This document shows, piece after piece, positions 34,884 to 46,250 of a DNA stretch of 64,000 nucleotides. The stretch is from Antennarius striatus. Lineage: Eukaryota > Chordata > Actinopteri > Lophiiformes > Antennariidae. The notes beneath the pieces are model-generated. The model did no database searches. It was not told the DNA's origin and saw nothing but the letters and a program-made list of their open reading frames with translations. The stretch's first letter is position 1; each line of letters opens with the position of its first letter. The stretch is taken from the NCBI RefSeq assembly GCF_040054535.1, contig NC_090784.1:14175501-14239500 (forward strand), read 5' to 3'. The position numbers were made by a program, and so were the translations under genes.

Positions 34884-35363
34884 TGTGTGTGTGACCTGAG
34901 TGATAACACTGAGTATGCCAATGTCACCCTGTGAAAGAATTAAAGAGAGAATTAAAATGTAGCAGCCCCTTTTGTTCATGTTTTAGTGTCACACATACAG
35001 GCTACCCAGAAATGATATACACCACTGAACCAAACAAAAACACACCGATATTGTTGTAATAACACCACTGGAGGGCTGTAATTATTTTTCATTTAACTCA
35101 AAGCAACAGTATCTGAAGAAAAAATATTTTTATTTCTTTTATTTTGTATTTTCTTTGTTTTCTGAAACCATCACATTCCTGCTCATAACTGTTTTTACAA
35201 TGATCAAACAAATGAATCAAACAAAATATAATTTTAAAGTATAAAACAACCTCCAATTACTTCTTAAAATGTATCTTATAATATCTGGGTTTTTTGGGGG
35301 AGTTTTTCAGACTGTGATTGTTTTTCTCAATTGTGACTGTCATTGATTGACACTTCTGATTAA

Positions 35364-35525
35364 CTAGAACTCCATTTTCCTCCAGTTCAGTACATTTCCC
35401 AGACTAGTGTTTTCTGCATTGTTTTGGTTCTCTCAGGGTAAAAGGACAACGTCCCACATGTGGACATAATACGGACATTAGAAATCATGCAAAAGACTGG
35501 ACAAAGTGAAACTTTCTTTATATGT
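35364..35525 (-). pseudogene. Pentraxin relic B (equivalent to the last exon)
   Basis: The minus strand reads CMISNV, then VHMWDVVLLPE, and about 40 bp later LGNVLNWRKMEF. The intact gene reads MMSDVHMWNYILSPCE and PGNVLSWKSLDF in the same order. Insertions and frameshifts separate the blocks. It lies at higher coordinates than relic A although both are on the minus strand, so A and B cannot be the two ends of one collinear copy. No upstream exons were found between 35.5 and 36.5 kb. Confidence 0.75.
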
Positions 35526-36900
35526 GTCCTCTTCCTGCAAAGATCTATGGAGTTAACGACCACATTATACTTTGCTTTGTAATACTGTGTATCTTGTAAT
35601 GTATAGAAAATCAAAAAGCAGCAACCAAAGCACTTCAAGAAAAACTAATAAAGGATCACTTTGACATTTGCAGTAATACAGTCACTGGTTCCCTTATCTA
35701 ATCAAGGGGAGTATTATCTGCATTTTAACCCATTTGTATTCTAGGCTGACAGTCTGCATTTTTGTCCAATTCTTCTTTTCACATTTCTATGTGACGCACA
35801 AAGTCTTGTGCTCCTTCCATTACATTACCCTGAATAGCTGTGTAATCCTCCACTCTTCCTTGACCTTTATCTCATTTGTAACTTTCTCGCATTGAAAACT
35901 CTGGTGCATGGAGGTGTTCTGACTGATGCGAGTGGTAGCTCCGTTTAAAGCCTGATGCCCCTCAGGCAGAGAGTAGAAGCAGAGGGATATGACAGAAATA
36001 CATGATTAGATGCCCTGGGTACAATACTGGGTTTAGTATTACCCCCAAACAAAGAGTTGCCATCTCACATTTTGACCATGCAACTCACAAGTATCAACAA
36101 GTTCAAATACACAGAAATTCTGGGAGCATTGGGAAACACCCTGCCAGATGCTCAGCTACTGCCAAGAATAATATGGCTCCAGTTTCTCTCAGTCATTTGC
36201 CAGATGCTACTGAAATCACAACAGAAAATCGATTTTTATCCTCGAACATTTTATGTGAGAAATCATAAAAAAGGAGAAAAATTCAAACTCATAATGTCAT
36301 ATATTATGAAAAAAATACAAGGTAGTCTATATTAAAAGCAATTATATTCAGCAAGATACAGAAGAAAATGTTCAATGAAAAGACATGACATTTTTGAGAG
36401 GCAAAAGGTTGAAGTAGAAAATAGACCCATTGTATATTTGATTAATCATTGAAACAACCCTGAACCTGTTAAAAACATTAGTTCACAATATTAATAGTGT
36501 GAACTATAAGTGTACTGTATTATGATAATAAGTCATTTCAAATAAATACACACTAGAAATAAATAAATGAAAACTATTGTCTAAGGTAAATATCATAAAT
36601 GAATCTATAATTATGTTATTAACATTGCCTCTATATTACAGCTGGTGGTTGCCCCATCACTTCCTTCCCAGAAATCTGAGAATTTGCTCTGCGCTCCAGC
36701 TCCAACCAGATCACTGCGATTTGTCTCTTGACTCTGAATTTCAACCTTTTGTTTCCTAATTTGAACATTTAGGCACCTTTTTTCCTCTTTGACACTGTTG
36801 TTTCACCTCAGAATAAATAACTGCAGTGATAGATTTCATTTCTGCATTTTATTTATTAAATGAGCAAAATAATTACATATTTACCTATTGTATCTATCTG
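35526..36900. other. Intergenic stretch without recognisable gene
   Basis: AT-rich; nothing supported. Confidence 0.5.
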
Positions 36901-36944
36901 TAGATATATCTATTGTATCCGTCCGTCCGTCCACCTATCAATCA

Positions 36945-37077
<133 letters not shown>

Positions 37078-37179
37078 CCTGTCTGTTCATCCGTCTGTCC
37101 ATCTGTACGTCCGTCTGTCTTTCTATCTGTCTGTTTGCCTGCCTGTCTTGTCTGTCTGTTCGTCTGTCTGTCCAAAGTC

Positions 37180-37219
37180 TTAACATGAATGTCCTTAACA
37201 TGAAGGACATTCATGTTAA
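37180..37219. repeat. Perfect hairpin, 17-bp arms, 6-nt loop
   Basis: TTAACATGAATGTCCTT at 37,180-37,196 pairs with 37,203-37,219. It sits at the edge of the ATCT/CTGT array. Confidence 0.92.
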
Positions 37220-38345
37220 AGATTGCTCTGTGACTCTCCTAGTCTTAATTAACAGTCTCTTGGTCCATCTTTATGTGAGGTCTAAGATGTCACACATCAA
37301 AAGAAAAGACACCTGCTCATGAAAAAAAATACATAAAGTTTGACTGTGAAATATATGCTCTGTTGACCTCTAGTGAGCTTCATTTGATTTTTAAAGATTA
37401 TATTTGAACAATTGCATGAATATAGTATGCATCACTTTTAATCAGCTGAGATGGTCATGACTTGATAGCTGCAATCTAAAATTCACAGAACCAATAGTTG
37501 ACTGCAAAGGCATGTTGCTCTGCATTACATCATGAAACTGCTCAATATAAAGGGGTTCTTTCTTGCACAGATCCTAATGCTTAATTGATTTAAAACGAAC
37601 ATCGTAAGAACTGTGTTTAATGTGAGTAGCATATGCAGCCTAAATTACTGATGAAATTCCTCCAGGTTTCTAAGAGTCCACCAGGTTCTTCAATGGCACA
37701 GTCCTCACACATGGCACAAGTCTCCAGAGAAGAGTGGTACTACCGCTTGTTTTTTGTTGGATATTTGCTCATGATTTAAATGTAAAAGGAAATTCAGAGA
37801 CCCATCCTACCAAAAAGCAATAGATTGTAGTTGTAGCTTCAGCTTCTTCAGCGGTAAAAAGAATGTAATAGGTCTACAAACAACCATAGCTTATTTAAAC
37901 ATCAGCCCAGTGGACAGCCTACCCTTTCTCATTATGAAGTGTAGATCCATGGGAACGACAAGTAGTTTTACAGATTAAGAGGCTGGTGGCATCTGTCAAC
38001 CCGCAATGACTTGCATGAGCAATCAGAAGTCCATGAGGGGGCGGGAATGATTTATTCTCAAAGAAGTGAGAGAAGTGATGAAACATGGAGAAACTTAGGC
38101 ACTCTGCCAAGTATAGCCCCATTCACATAGAATAGAGCACCTACAGAGTAGTTCAATTAAATACAGAAGTTTGTTATTTCAGTGTAGGAAAACAAAGAGT
38201 ACAGTGATCTTGTGCCTCTGATTTTGGAGGGGATAAATTCTTTGCCGATGTCAATGTAATTAATTAAAATCAGTTAAAACAGCAGTTACCCACTTTGGAA
38301 AAAAAGGGCCAAGGGATGTCGACAGATCCCTGATAGTGATATGAT
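37220..38345. other. Intergenic stretch without recognisable gene
   Basis: No supported exon or element. Confidence 0.5.
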
Positions 38346-38347
38346 TA

Positions 38348-38700
38348 CAGTGTGCCCTCACGCATTCGTGCATCAACGCTCGCAACTTCACCTCATCGCG
38401 GATTTTTGGTAGGCAGTCACAGGATACCGTATGCACATTCTATTGGCTGAAGGCATCCGGAAGTGCGCTGGGTTCCGGGAGTCTCGGACTTACCTGAGAC
38501 ACAAATGTGCTATAAACAGTCGATAAGAGTGTGGGAACAGGTAATACAAATAGAAGGTGGTTTAATATCAGTATATGGAGGGTAAAAAATGTTTAAATTA
38601 CCGTAAATAATAAGATAAATAGCTTGTTGCTCTATCGCGGAATTTGTTAATCATGTGTGGTTCCTGGAACACATTAACCGCAGACTGAGAGGGGGCACTG
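38348..38700 (+). mobile_element. Tigger-like MITE, complete copy
   Basis: It is 353 bp with TA on both flanks. The ends read CAGTGTGCCCTCACGC and GAGAGGGGGCACTG. Internal phrases are GGTTTAATATCAGTATATGG, TCTATCGCGGAATTTG and GTTCCTGGAACACATTAACC. Confidence 0.8.
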
Positions 38701-38904
38701 TACTCTGCTCATCTATAATACATTAAAAACAGATTATTTAACTACATGCATGTGTGGTCTAGTAGAAAGATTTTAATTTTCCCTTGTAAAAAATCTTTTT
38801 ACAAAACAAAGGTGATAAGGATATTTTTGTAGTAAATTAAAACATAATGCGCAAGATGGAGTTCCTCCTAAGGAACACTTACATTGATTCCTCTGTGCAA
38901 AAGG

Positions 38905-39930
38905 GCAGAATCCCAAAGGTTCCAGGATGCATGGACCATACAGGAATCGTCACCTAGCTGCTCCGCGAGGCACGTGAAGGCAAAGGAGACCTGGTAGTCC
39001 TTTGGCTTGATCTTGCCAATGCCTATGGGTCAATTCCACAAAAGCTGGTGGAGACCTCACTTGATTGATACCACGTCCAAGAAAAATCACTGACCTCTCT
39101 ACAGCTGTTTAAGTTGGAGATCACTTCTGGAACGAAAACATCTGCATTTCATCGGCTTGAGAAGAACATTATCACTGGATGCACTTTCTTATTGATACTG
39201 TTTGCTTGGCTATGAATATGCTTGTCACCAGAGGTGGAGTGCAGAGGCCCTCTAACGGACTCAGATATGTGGCAGCCCCCTATCAGAGCATTTATGGATG
39301 ATCAGACAGTGACTACAACATCAGTCCCGGGCTGCAGATAGATCCTGCAAGATCTTTAGCGGCTCATTAACTGGGCTGCTGGCAACAGCTCGAGACTGGC
39401 AGCTGAAGGTCGACCTAGGGAGACAGCTCAAATTCCCAGACAGCATCACAGGACCACATTCAGGCCAGACATGATCCTGGTGTCAGAAATAGCAAGGCAA
39501 GTGGTCCTGCCAGAGTTGACTGTCCCCTGGAAAGACCGGATGGATGAGGCATTTGAGAGGAAGAGGGCCAAGTATGAGGAACTGGCAGAGGAATTCTGAA
39601 GCGGGGGTTAGAGGACCCGATTCAACCCTATTGAGATTGGATGCAGAGGATTTGTCAGCCAGTCACTCATCAGGGCACTCAAGATGTTGGGAGCGACGGG
39701 ACAGCAAAACAGAAAAGCCATCCAAAAACATTACTGACGTGACAGCGAAAGCATCAAGATGGCTGTGGATCAAGCGGGGAGATTCGTGGACTACATAAGC
39801 TACTTGATCACACAGTCTGGGTCGCCTGGGTGAGGGTGCATGATGTTGAAAGACCCGAAACACCCAGTGAACCCAGGTTACATCACTGATGATGTGTCTA
39901 AGTTGCACCAAAAGTGTATACTAGAACATG
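38905..39930 (+). mobile_element. Non-LTR retrotransposon reverse-transcriptase relic
   Basis: Translation at about 38,980-39,060 reads EGKGDLVVLWLDLANAYGSI and PQKLVE, an RT block with its conserved D. Later pieces include MNMLVTRGG and VRVHDVERPETPSE, separated by frequent stops. The active-site DD block is degraded. The family is a fish non-LTR group I recognise by LWLDLANAYGS but cannot name with certainty. Confidence 0.6.
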
Positions 39931-40480
39931 TGGATCAAAATAAATCAATCAAATCCCATTCAGGAACAAAGCTCTATGAAGTATCATCAGGCCTAAACTC
40001 ACAATACCTATAACGGAGTCTTCACACAGTATCAGATGAATATGGGACAATTTCCTGGGAAAGAGGGTTGATTTTAAAAAAGACATTTAGAGATCAATAG
40101 AAGGAAACTGAGAGGGTCAAGTTTAGGGTTTACGGTGAGGGCATGCAAGCCTGGTCTACAGCCATAACAATTGGTAAAGTAAAAAAAGCTGATTTCCTTG
40201 CTCTGCCCATTTACCCAAGCATAGGAAATTTATGGACAGTGCTTAAAAAATACTGAGAACAGTTTTACATATAGAGTATAGCAGTTTATTTCAATAGTTT
40301 AATTTCTTGAATTTCTGTATTTTGAAGCTGTATCACGGCCATATTTTCTCTTTTTCTATGCGTTGCTATCAGGCTTTCAGTCTACCTCATGTCATTTGAA
40401 TAGACCAGTGGTTCTTAACCTTGTTGGAGGTGCCCAACCCTGCCAATTTCATTTGCTCACTCACCAAACCCTTTAGTAAA
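39931..40480. other. Intergenic stretch without recognisable gene
   Basis: Nothing supported. Confidence 0.5.
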
Positions 40481-40481
40481 A

Positions 40482-40491
40482 AAAAAAAAAA

Positions 40492-40573
<82 letters not shown>

Positions 40574-40592
40574 ATATATATATATATATATA
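40482..40592. repeat. Compound A-rich / (AAT)n / (AAAT)n / (TA)n array
   Basis: Poly(A), then AAT units, then AAAT units, then TATATA follow one another directly. Confidence 0.95.
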
Positions 40593-41019
40593 AATTTAAG
40601 ATATAAGTACAGTATATGTTTTACTGGTGTATTTAATGAATTTTGCATTAATGTCACCTTTTTCAAAGAACAAAACCAAGACAGTGCATTAACTCACATA
40701 AAATGACCTACCTGCAAATCAGCGGAACTTCTGCTGTTGTTATTGAGAGACCAGAGGCCTGTACCATAAAGCTTGATTAACCTAGCCGGGCTTCCTCTTA
40801 CTTATCTGGCTTCACTTACTGAGACATCCGCCCTCTGGATTTTCGGTACCATAAAGCCGGCTATCAACTCACTAATTCAATTCAGGCTTGTCCACTCTAG
40901 ATCTGTGTGCGCTCATATAAAAAGGGCGGAGGTTGCTGCATGCGACCAATCGCAAACATGCAACACAACGGCCTGAGCCGCATTTTTCACAACGGAGGAG
41001 CAAACAATAATAATTAATA

Positions 41020-41125
41020 AATGCGAGCAAGACAAATCAATAATCCAGGCAAAAAGCAACACAGTTGCAGCTGCCAAACGGCACAAGGATCGCTGGCAAA
41101 AAATCGCTGACTGTGTCAATGCGTA
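41020..41125 (+). pseudogene. Harbinger Myb-like protein fragment
   Basis: The sequence SNTVAAAKRHKDRWQKIADC (followed by VNA) matches the trihelix/Myb-like DNA-binding partner protein of Harbinger elements. Only this C-terminal helix region is left, with a splice-donor-like sequence GTAGGTTAG after it. Confidence 0.6.
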
Positions 41126-41229
41126 GGTTAGTACCATTATATTACTTCCCCACTATGACTGCACTTGTATATCTGACCACAGTAACATTTGTGTGTTCCA
41201 TAAATGTATGTGTGTACGACATTTTTCGT

Positions 41230-41789
41230 TATGGCATGTGATTGTAGCCCCCGTGACTTTATGAATAGCTGTACGTACTGTGTTCTTCCCAAGGTTTTCG
41301 GCATCGGCAACAGAATACATAAAAGTACCTATGAGTGAATGAATCAATCTATGATTTACTTAAACAAATAATTGATTAATGGCATTTTATCTGTGGCTTG
41401 CTTGTAACCCATCCAACGAGGGATTTAAGGACATTTTTTATTTAACCTTTACTTAACCAGGCAAGCAATTAAGAACAGGTTCTCATAATAATTACGGACG
41501 TCACCAAGAAATACAGTATATTAACTGTGGCAAAAAACCTCAGTGCAATGCACACTGTCTGCGGGACTGTCAGCGCGTGGTTGCGGTGCGTTACATTACT
41601 GATGTAAGGCTCCAGCAGCTGACAGATGTAATGTAACCCCTCTCCCCAAAACCCGTACCTTTCGTACAGTGATTGTTCAGGCAATTCGAACGGATTACAG
41701 CGATCACTATATATTCTGTCGCGCCTGAGCTCTCTTCGCACAAGCTGTGCACCAAGATCCACCGGGTTCTCATAAAACGGACAGCCCAT
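41230..41789 (-). pseudogene. Harbinger transposase N-terminal fragments
   Basis: From an ATG at 41,789 the minus strand reads MGCPFYENPVDLGAQLVRRE, then later QNALTVPQ-type sequence and ALRFFATV. After a gap it continues at about 41,330 with SVADAENLGKNTVRTAIHKV. This is the usual helix-turn-helix N-terminus of a Harbinger transposase. The DDE catalytic region that should follow is missing. Most of the first 90 codons remain open. Confidence 0.75.
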
Positions 41790-41801
41790 TTTCCAAGATA
41801 A

Positions 41802-41921
41802 CTGATTGGTCAGTAGGTGAGGTTGTTATACCTGCTGAGCTCTGATTGGTCAGTAGGTGAGGCTGTTATACCTGCTGAGCTCTGATTGGTCAGTAGGTGG
41901 GGCTGTTATACCCGCTGAGCT
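41802..41921 (-). promoter_or_regulatory. Three tandem 40-bp repeats, each with a CCAAT box
   Basis: Units start at 41,802, 41,842 and 41,882 and differ at only a few positions. Each contains CTGATTGGTCAG, which on the minus strand is a CCAAT box, just upstream of the minus-strand transposase ATG at 41,789. A promoter role is inferred from position. Confidence 0.6.
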
Positions 41922-42294
41922 CTCATCCTGAATTTATCCTACTCCGGAGCAGGTTAGGTGTTCAGCATAGTTTACCGCGACAACGTAGCCCGATAGAAAG
42001 TCAGCCACTTTTATGGTACCGAAAAACCAGGGTTAAGCCTGAAGTTATCTCGCTAAGCCGTAATCCAGCTTTATGGTACAAGCCTCAGTTCAGATATGTG
42101 TGGCTTCACCTTGTCAAGTGCTTCTCTTGTCTCAGCAAAGTCTGTATCTTTTGTTTTCCATGCAGCTTAAGTAAGTGCTCCTTTATTTTTGCCAGTGCGA
42201 GACTAGAGTTGCTCAACTTGACATTGCAAATCATGCAGAACGCTGACACCCATCACGTTCCATTATACAGGACAGTACATGTAAATTCACGTTA

Positions 42295-42585
42295 ATGATA
42301 ATAATAATGATGGATTTATATAGCGCTTTTCTGGACACTCACAGACGCTTTACATTGGATCCATTAAACATTCACTCCTCATTCATACTTGGTGATGGTA
42401 GACTACGTGTGTAGCCACAGCTGCCGTGGGGCAGACTGGCGGAGGCGTGCCAATCTGCGCATACCCTCCGACCACTATCGGAACAAGGACACAACGGCAA
42501 ATGACTCAGCGGGAGCGGGAATCGAACCGCCGATCTTGAATCGTTGGATGACCCACTATACCACTGAGCCACGGCCGCCCGTTGA
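42295..42585 (-). mobile_element. tRNA-derived SINE
   Basis: On the minus strand the head reads TGGCTCAGTGGT (A box, 42,560-42,571) and then GGTTCGATTCC (B box, 42,518-42,528), which match RNA polymerase III internal promoter consensus. The body contains GCGCATACCCTCCG. The tail (plus-strand ATTTATATAGCGCTTTTCTG) is a common fish retroposon end. Confidence 0.75.
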
Positions 42586-42774
42586 ACATACTCGTCCGAC
42601 CACTTTCTTTTCTTGCTCAACGTAGTTACTATGAAATAAAATATTAAGAAAGCAATAGATGACGTACCATCATGAAAGGCATAAATCGACTACTGAGTGC
42701 ACAAAATCCCCTGTAGCACAGGTAGGCTAATCGATGTAGCGTGATCACCTGCAGCCAGTGATGGCTAAGGGGGG

Positions 42775-42895
42775 CGTGTCATCACGAATTGACACACTGT
42801 GTCAAACGTACACAGTGATTCGTGTATGTTCGGCAAAAACACCCGACACATCGTGTCAAAACACCCGACATGATGTGTCAGGTGTTTTGTCTTGA
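42775..42895. repeat. Cluster of inverted GTGTC/GACAC repeats
   Basis: AACACCCGACACATCGTGTC and AACACCCGACATGATGTGTC occur in tandem and pair with GTGTCAGGTGTTTTG. A similar TGACACACTGTGTCA lies at 42,790. Possibly the end of a MITE; class unknown. Confidence 0.45.
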
Positions 42896-43469
42896 CCTCC
42901 CTCTCCACCGAACCCCTGAGACCCACTCACTGAACCCCTAGGATTCGATCGAACCCAGGTTAAGACCCACTGGAATAGACATTTTAGTTATCTCATGTGT
43001 GTCTCTAGGCCAACAGATTACCCGACCTCCTGAAGGGAGCCTAACGTCCCTCTGCAGCTTCCACATTCCTTTATCAATTAGCTATTATTCCCTGCTCTAG
43101 CAAACTCGTGTTGTGTTATTGTTGACTTCCCACTGATTGTTTAATATTTTTGTGTTCAAATAAAATTAGCCTTTTTACTTCATGTGGGTAAGTGCCGTTT
43201 GTATTTATATTGCAAGTGCTGTAGTGTTGTACATTCATTCCTCCTCTGTGTAGAATATGAAAAAAGAAAACTCCTTTATAGAAGTGAAAAATTAATTTGA
43301 GTAATGTTAGATTACCAAAAGGTTATAATGTGAAAAAAATTGAATTATTTTTTGCAGAAACAGTAGATAAGGTTTTTTTGGTCCCCCTTTAACTCAAACA
43401 CTCATATCCTTTTTGTCAAACACTCAAACGCTCATAGAAAGATACTTTTTTATGGGGTAGGTAAAGCAC

Positions 43470-43667
43470 AAAGGTGCTTTAAACAGTTGATGAGAGTGTG
43501 GGAAAAGGTAATACAGATAGAAGGTGGTTTAATATCAGTATGGTGAGGGTCATAAACGTTTAAATTATCGTAAATAGTAAGATAAATAGTTCGTAGCTCG
43601 ATCGCGGAATTCGTTAATCGTGTGTGGTTCCTGGAACACATTGACTGCAAAGTATGAGGACGCACTG
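43470..43667 (+). mobile_element. Tigger-like MITE, 5'-truncated copy
   Basis: GGTTTAATATCAGTATGGTG, CGATCGCGGAATTCG and GTTCCTGGAACACATT, ending GAGGACGCACTG before TA. It ends about 50 bp from the pentraxin stop codon. Confidence 0.75.
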
Positions 43668-43719
43668 TAAATGCACAGACGATTGGATTTTAATCTCACA
43701 AGATATTTGCTTCAAAAAG

Positions 43720-45262
43720 TTAGCTACAGACTGTTATTTTATCTTCAGTCAGCACTTTGCCATTAATCTGGAAATCCAATGACTTCCAGCTCAGCACATT
43801 CCCTGGAGTGAAATTTCGATCATCCACGTAGTTGTGGATCTCACAAGGTGAAAGTATGTAGTTCCACATGTGTACATCAGACATCATGCCAAGAAAACAC
43901 TGCTTTGAGTCGAAACCTCCCCCATGGGAATCTTGCTCCTGTGAAAATTAGAGAATTTTAAGAGCTCAGCACAATATTGGTACTACAATCTTTAAATTGA
44001 GACACACATTAAATACAACATTGTTCTATAAATCAGTTGTTGAAAGACCATCAAAGTTTGTATTTATTTGTACCTGTCCCAAGATAATTATGGATGACCC
44101 TCTGATGGTTGATCCAGCATTTGTATATTTCCTTATCAGAAATTGTCCATTAAACCACATCTGCAGCAGACCAGTTGAAGAGTCCCATGTGGTGCAAATA
44201 GAGTGCCACATGTTCGGTTTGTAGTCAAGTCCTTGGTACTCTGCCCGTATATCTTTGATATGAGCCTCCATCTCCTTATTTGCTTCATCCCAGAATATCA
44301 GAATGGTATTGGCACTAGAGGATGTGGACATTGAGAAAAGGATGTGGTCCCTCCGGAGGTCTGTGAAAGACCTGTGGCATCAGATAATATTATCATGCTT
44401 TATACGTTTCAATCAGACATTCAACAGTTTGTGTTATGCATTTTGCAAATTCATTTCTACCTGTGACAAAGAGTAAAAGTGGTGAATGCTTGTATGTTTG
44501 TAGTCAGCCTCACATGAGCTGTGTTGGATTGCTGAGGGAAGGTAAACATTTTACCTGACAGATCTGAAAATTAGATATTATGACAAAGTGAAATATGAAT
44601 AATTAAATGTTAGCAAAAGTAAATATTCAGCTGTTATTCCTGGACTGCAACATTATATTCGTATATATCTCTATTTCCTTTTTTAAAGTACAATGTGTGA
44701 GTAATTTAACTAAGACATTTTACATTATATTTTTTAAGTTTGAAAGTCTTTTTTAAATGTTGTACTTGAACAGGTCTTTTGTCAAATTAACTCTTTTTTG
44801 ACACAAATGCATATGTAGTGAATAATTTCTGTAAGAATAGTTATCAGTGTGGAATCTTTGTGAGACACAAGTCATGAAAATGCTACAAAAGTTACAGACA
44901 ATCAAATTTGAAATGAACACATTTTTGCTGTTTTAAAAAAAAATTATTGTTACTGTAATTTTGAATCCACTAAAAACAGTGAGCTGAAAATTCTCCAAAA
45001 AGAAAGTAAAGACATGTCCCAACAGTGTGTAGTTTAGTTTGTTATATTTGAAATATTCTGTTAAGATTTGTTTTATCATGAGAAATTGTGGAAAATATTT
45101 TTCTTGCCACAATGAAGTATAAATGGATACAAATATTCAGAAATAGTACGATAAAAAGTTAACATTATTGAAAAAAGACATAGATCTTTGGTTCAGTACA
45201 TTTTTACCTTGGATAACTGCTGAACATGTTGTCAACAAACACAGCAGACCTAAAACCTTCAT
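43720..45262 (-). CDS. Short pentraxin (CRP/SAP-like), complete four-exon gene
   Basis: The exons, in transcript order, are 45262-45208, 44563-44461, 44371-44074 and 43938-43720, all with GT-AG introns and matching phase. They encode 224 aa, the same length as human CRP precursor. Short pentraxins are secreted pentameric lectins that bind phosphocholine or other ligands with calcium and feed into complement. Residues 1-17 (MKVLGLLCLLTTCSAVI) form a signal peptide and the mature chain should start near Gln18. Cys51 and Cys112 fit the conserved disulfide. NMWHSICTTWDS (106-117) is the fish form of the pentraxin signature. Calcium-site residues aligned with CRP are Asn74, Glu153, Gln154, Asp155, Asp162 and Gln165. 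The residue before Asn74 is Ala where CRP has Asp; I recall the same in other fish. A 5'-UTR exon may end at 45,402 (AAG|gtaaga), with an AG just before the ATG. CRP versus SAP orthology cannot be decided. Confidence 0.93.
44564..45207 (-). other. Pentraxin intron 1
   Basis: GT-AG intron of 644 bp, strongly AT-rich; no element recognised. Confidence 0.85.
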
Positions 45263-45618
45263 CTAATACAAAATAAAGAGACAATCAGAATATGATTATG
45301 AATTTAATCCAATTATTTAAACGTTAACATTAACATGAATTAATCAGTAAATAAATACAGATAAAAAAAGTAGATAATATATTACCATGTGTAGGTCTTA
45401 CCTTAAAATCTGGGGGTTGCATTTGTACACAGACATGGGTAGGACCATCACTTTTGCACCATTAGTGCTTCCCCATTTCTGTCTGTAAGTTTCCTTCCTT
45501 TATGCAATTCTGCATTTCAAGCCATCAAATTCTTGAAAAGGAAAAAAATGTTTCCTCTATCAAATGTTTTCAGTTGAATAAGCATAATTTATGCTGAAAT
45601 GACATTAAATATACTCTA

Positions 45619-45688
45619 GGTCCACATCAGTTGCTGGGGAACCAGGGCAATCTGATGAGAAATGGGTTACTGGAACAAGACACACATG
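45619..45688 (+). mobile_element. R4/Dong-like retrotransposon 5' fragment
   Basis: The 70 bp around GGGGAACCAGGGCAATCTGA and GGAACAAGACACACATG are nearly identical to 50,320-50,389 in the longer R4-like copy. Confidence 0.7.
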
Positions 45689-45689
45689 A

Positions 45690-46250
45690 ATGAATGAAAT
45701 TTATTTTGGTTGTTCATATTTTTTACATTAAAAACAAAAAACCCCAAAACATATTTCAGTTGTACTGATAATAACCAAAAAAGGACTGGGCTGAAGCAAA
45801 TTGCTTATATCAGCCCACCCTGATTAACACAACTTAATCACAATAACAACATCAACATTAAAAAAATGAATTATTCACTACTATCCAATGACTTCCCCTC
45901 AGCAAATTTACAAACATTTATAACAATCAATTAACTTATATTTAATTTTTTTCTTGAATTTAGACAGAGTTTTTATCAACTTAAATTCATCTTCTACTAG
46001 GAGTTTCACTCCTAGTACAGACACACATTTTGCCTGACATTTGCTCTTGCTTTAACAGACTCAAATTGTAAAAGACCTCAGAGGTTATATGTGCTTTTTC
46101 TCAGTTTGTAAAGGAATTGAATGGTTAAAGGAATGTCCTTATTTACAATTCCAAATACAATTTTTAACATATTTAACTTTACAATATGTACAAATGTCAA
46201 TAGATTTGATTTTATGAAAAGTTCATCAGTATGATTATGAAACCCTACTT
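45690..46250. repeat. AT-rich sequence, probable LINE 3' region
   Basis: Contains GGACTGGGCTGAAGCAAATT and ATATCAGCCCACCCTGA, phrases I associate with fish LINE tails. It also has a local GGAGTTTCACTCC-type repeat at about 46,000. No coding sequence; low certainty. Confidence 0.35.

Larger units (their letters stand above)
40754..42086 (-). mobile_element. PIF/Harbinger element 1, internally deleted
   Basis: The terminal inverted repeats are GAGGCCTGTACCATAAAGCT (left) and, on the opposite strand, GAGGCTTGTACCATAAAGCT. The length is about 1.33 kb. It contains remains of both Harbinger genes: a Myb-like piece on the plus strand and two transposase pieces on the minus strand. A second inner copy of GGTACCATAAAGCCGG lies at about 40,846. 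It carries three 40-bp tandem repeats upstream of the transposase start. The catalytic part of the transposase is absent, so it is non-autonomous. Confidence 0.8.

Noticed and set aside
42500..42585. Functional tRNA gene
   Set aside because: A and B boxes are present but the cloverleaf does not close and a SINE body follows.
43997..44224. Plus-strand 75-residue open frame
   Set aside because: Antisense shadow of pentraxin exon 3.
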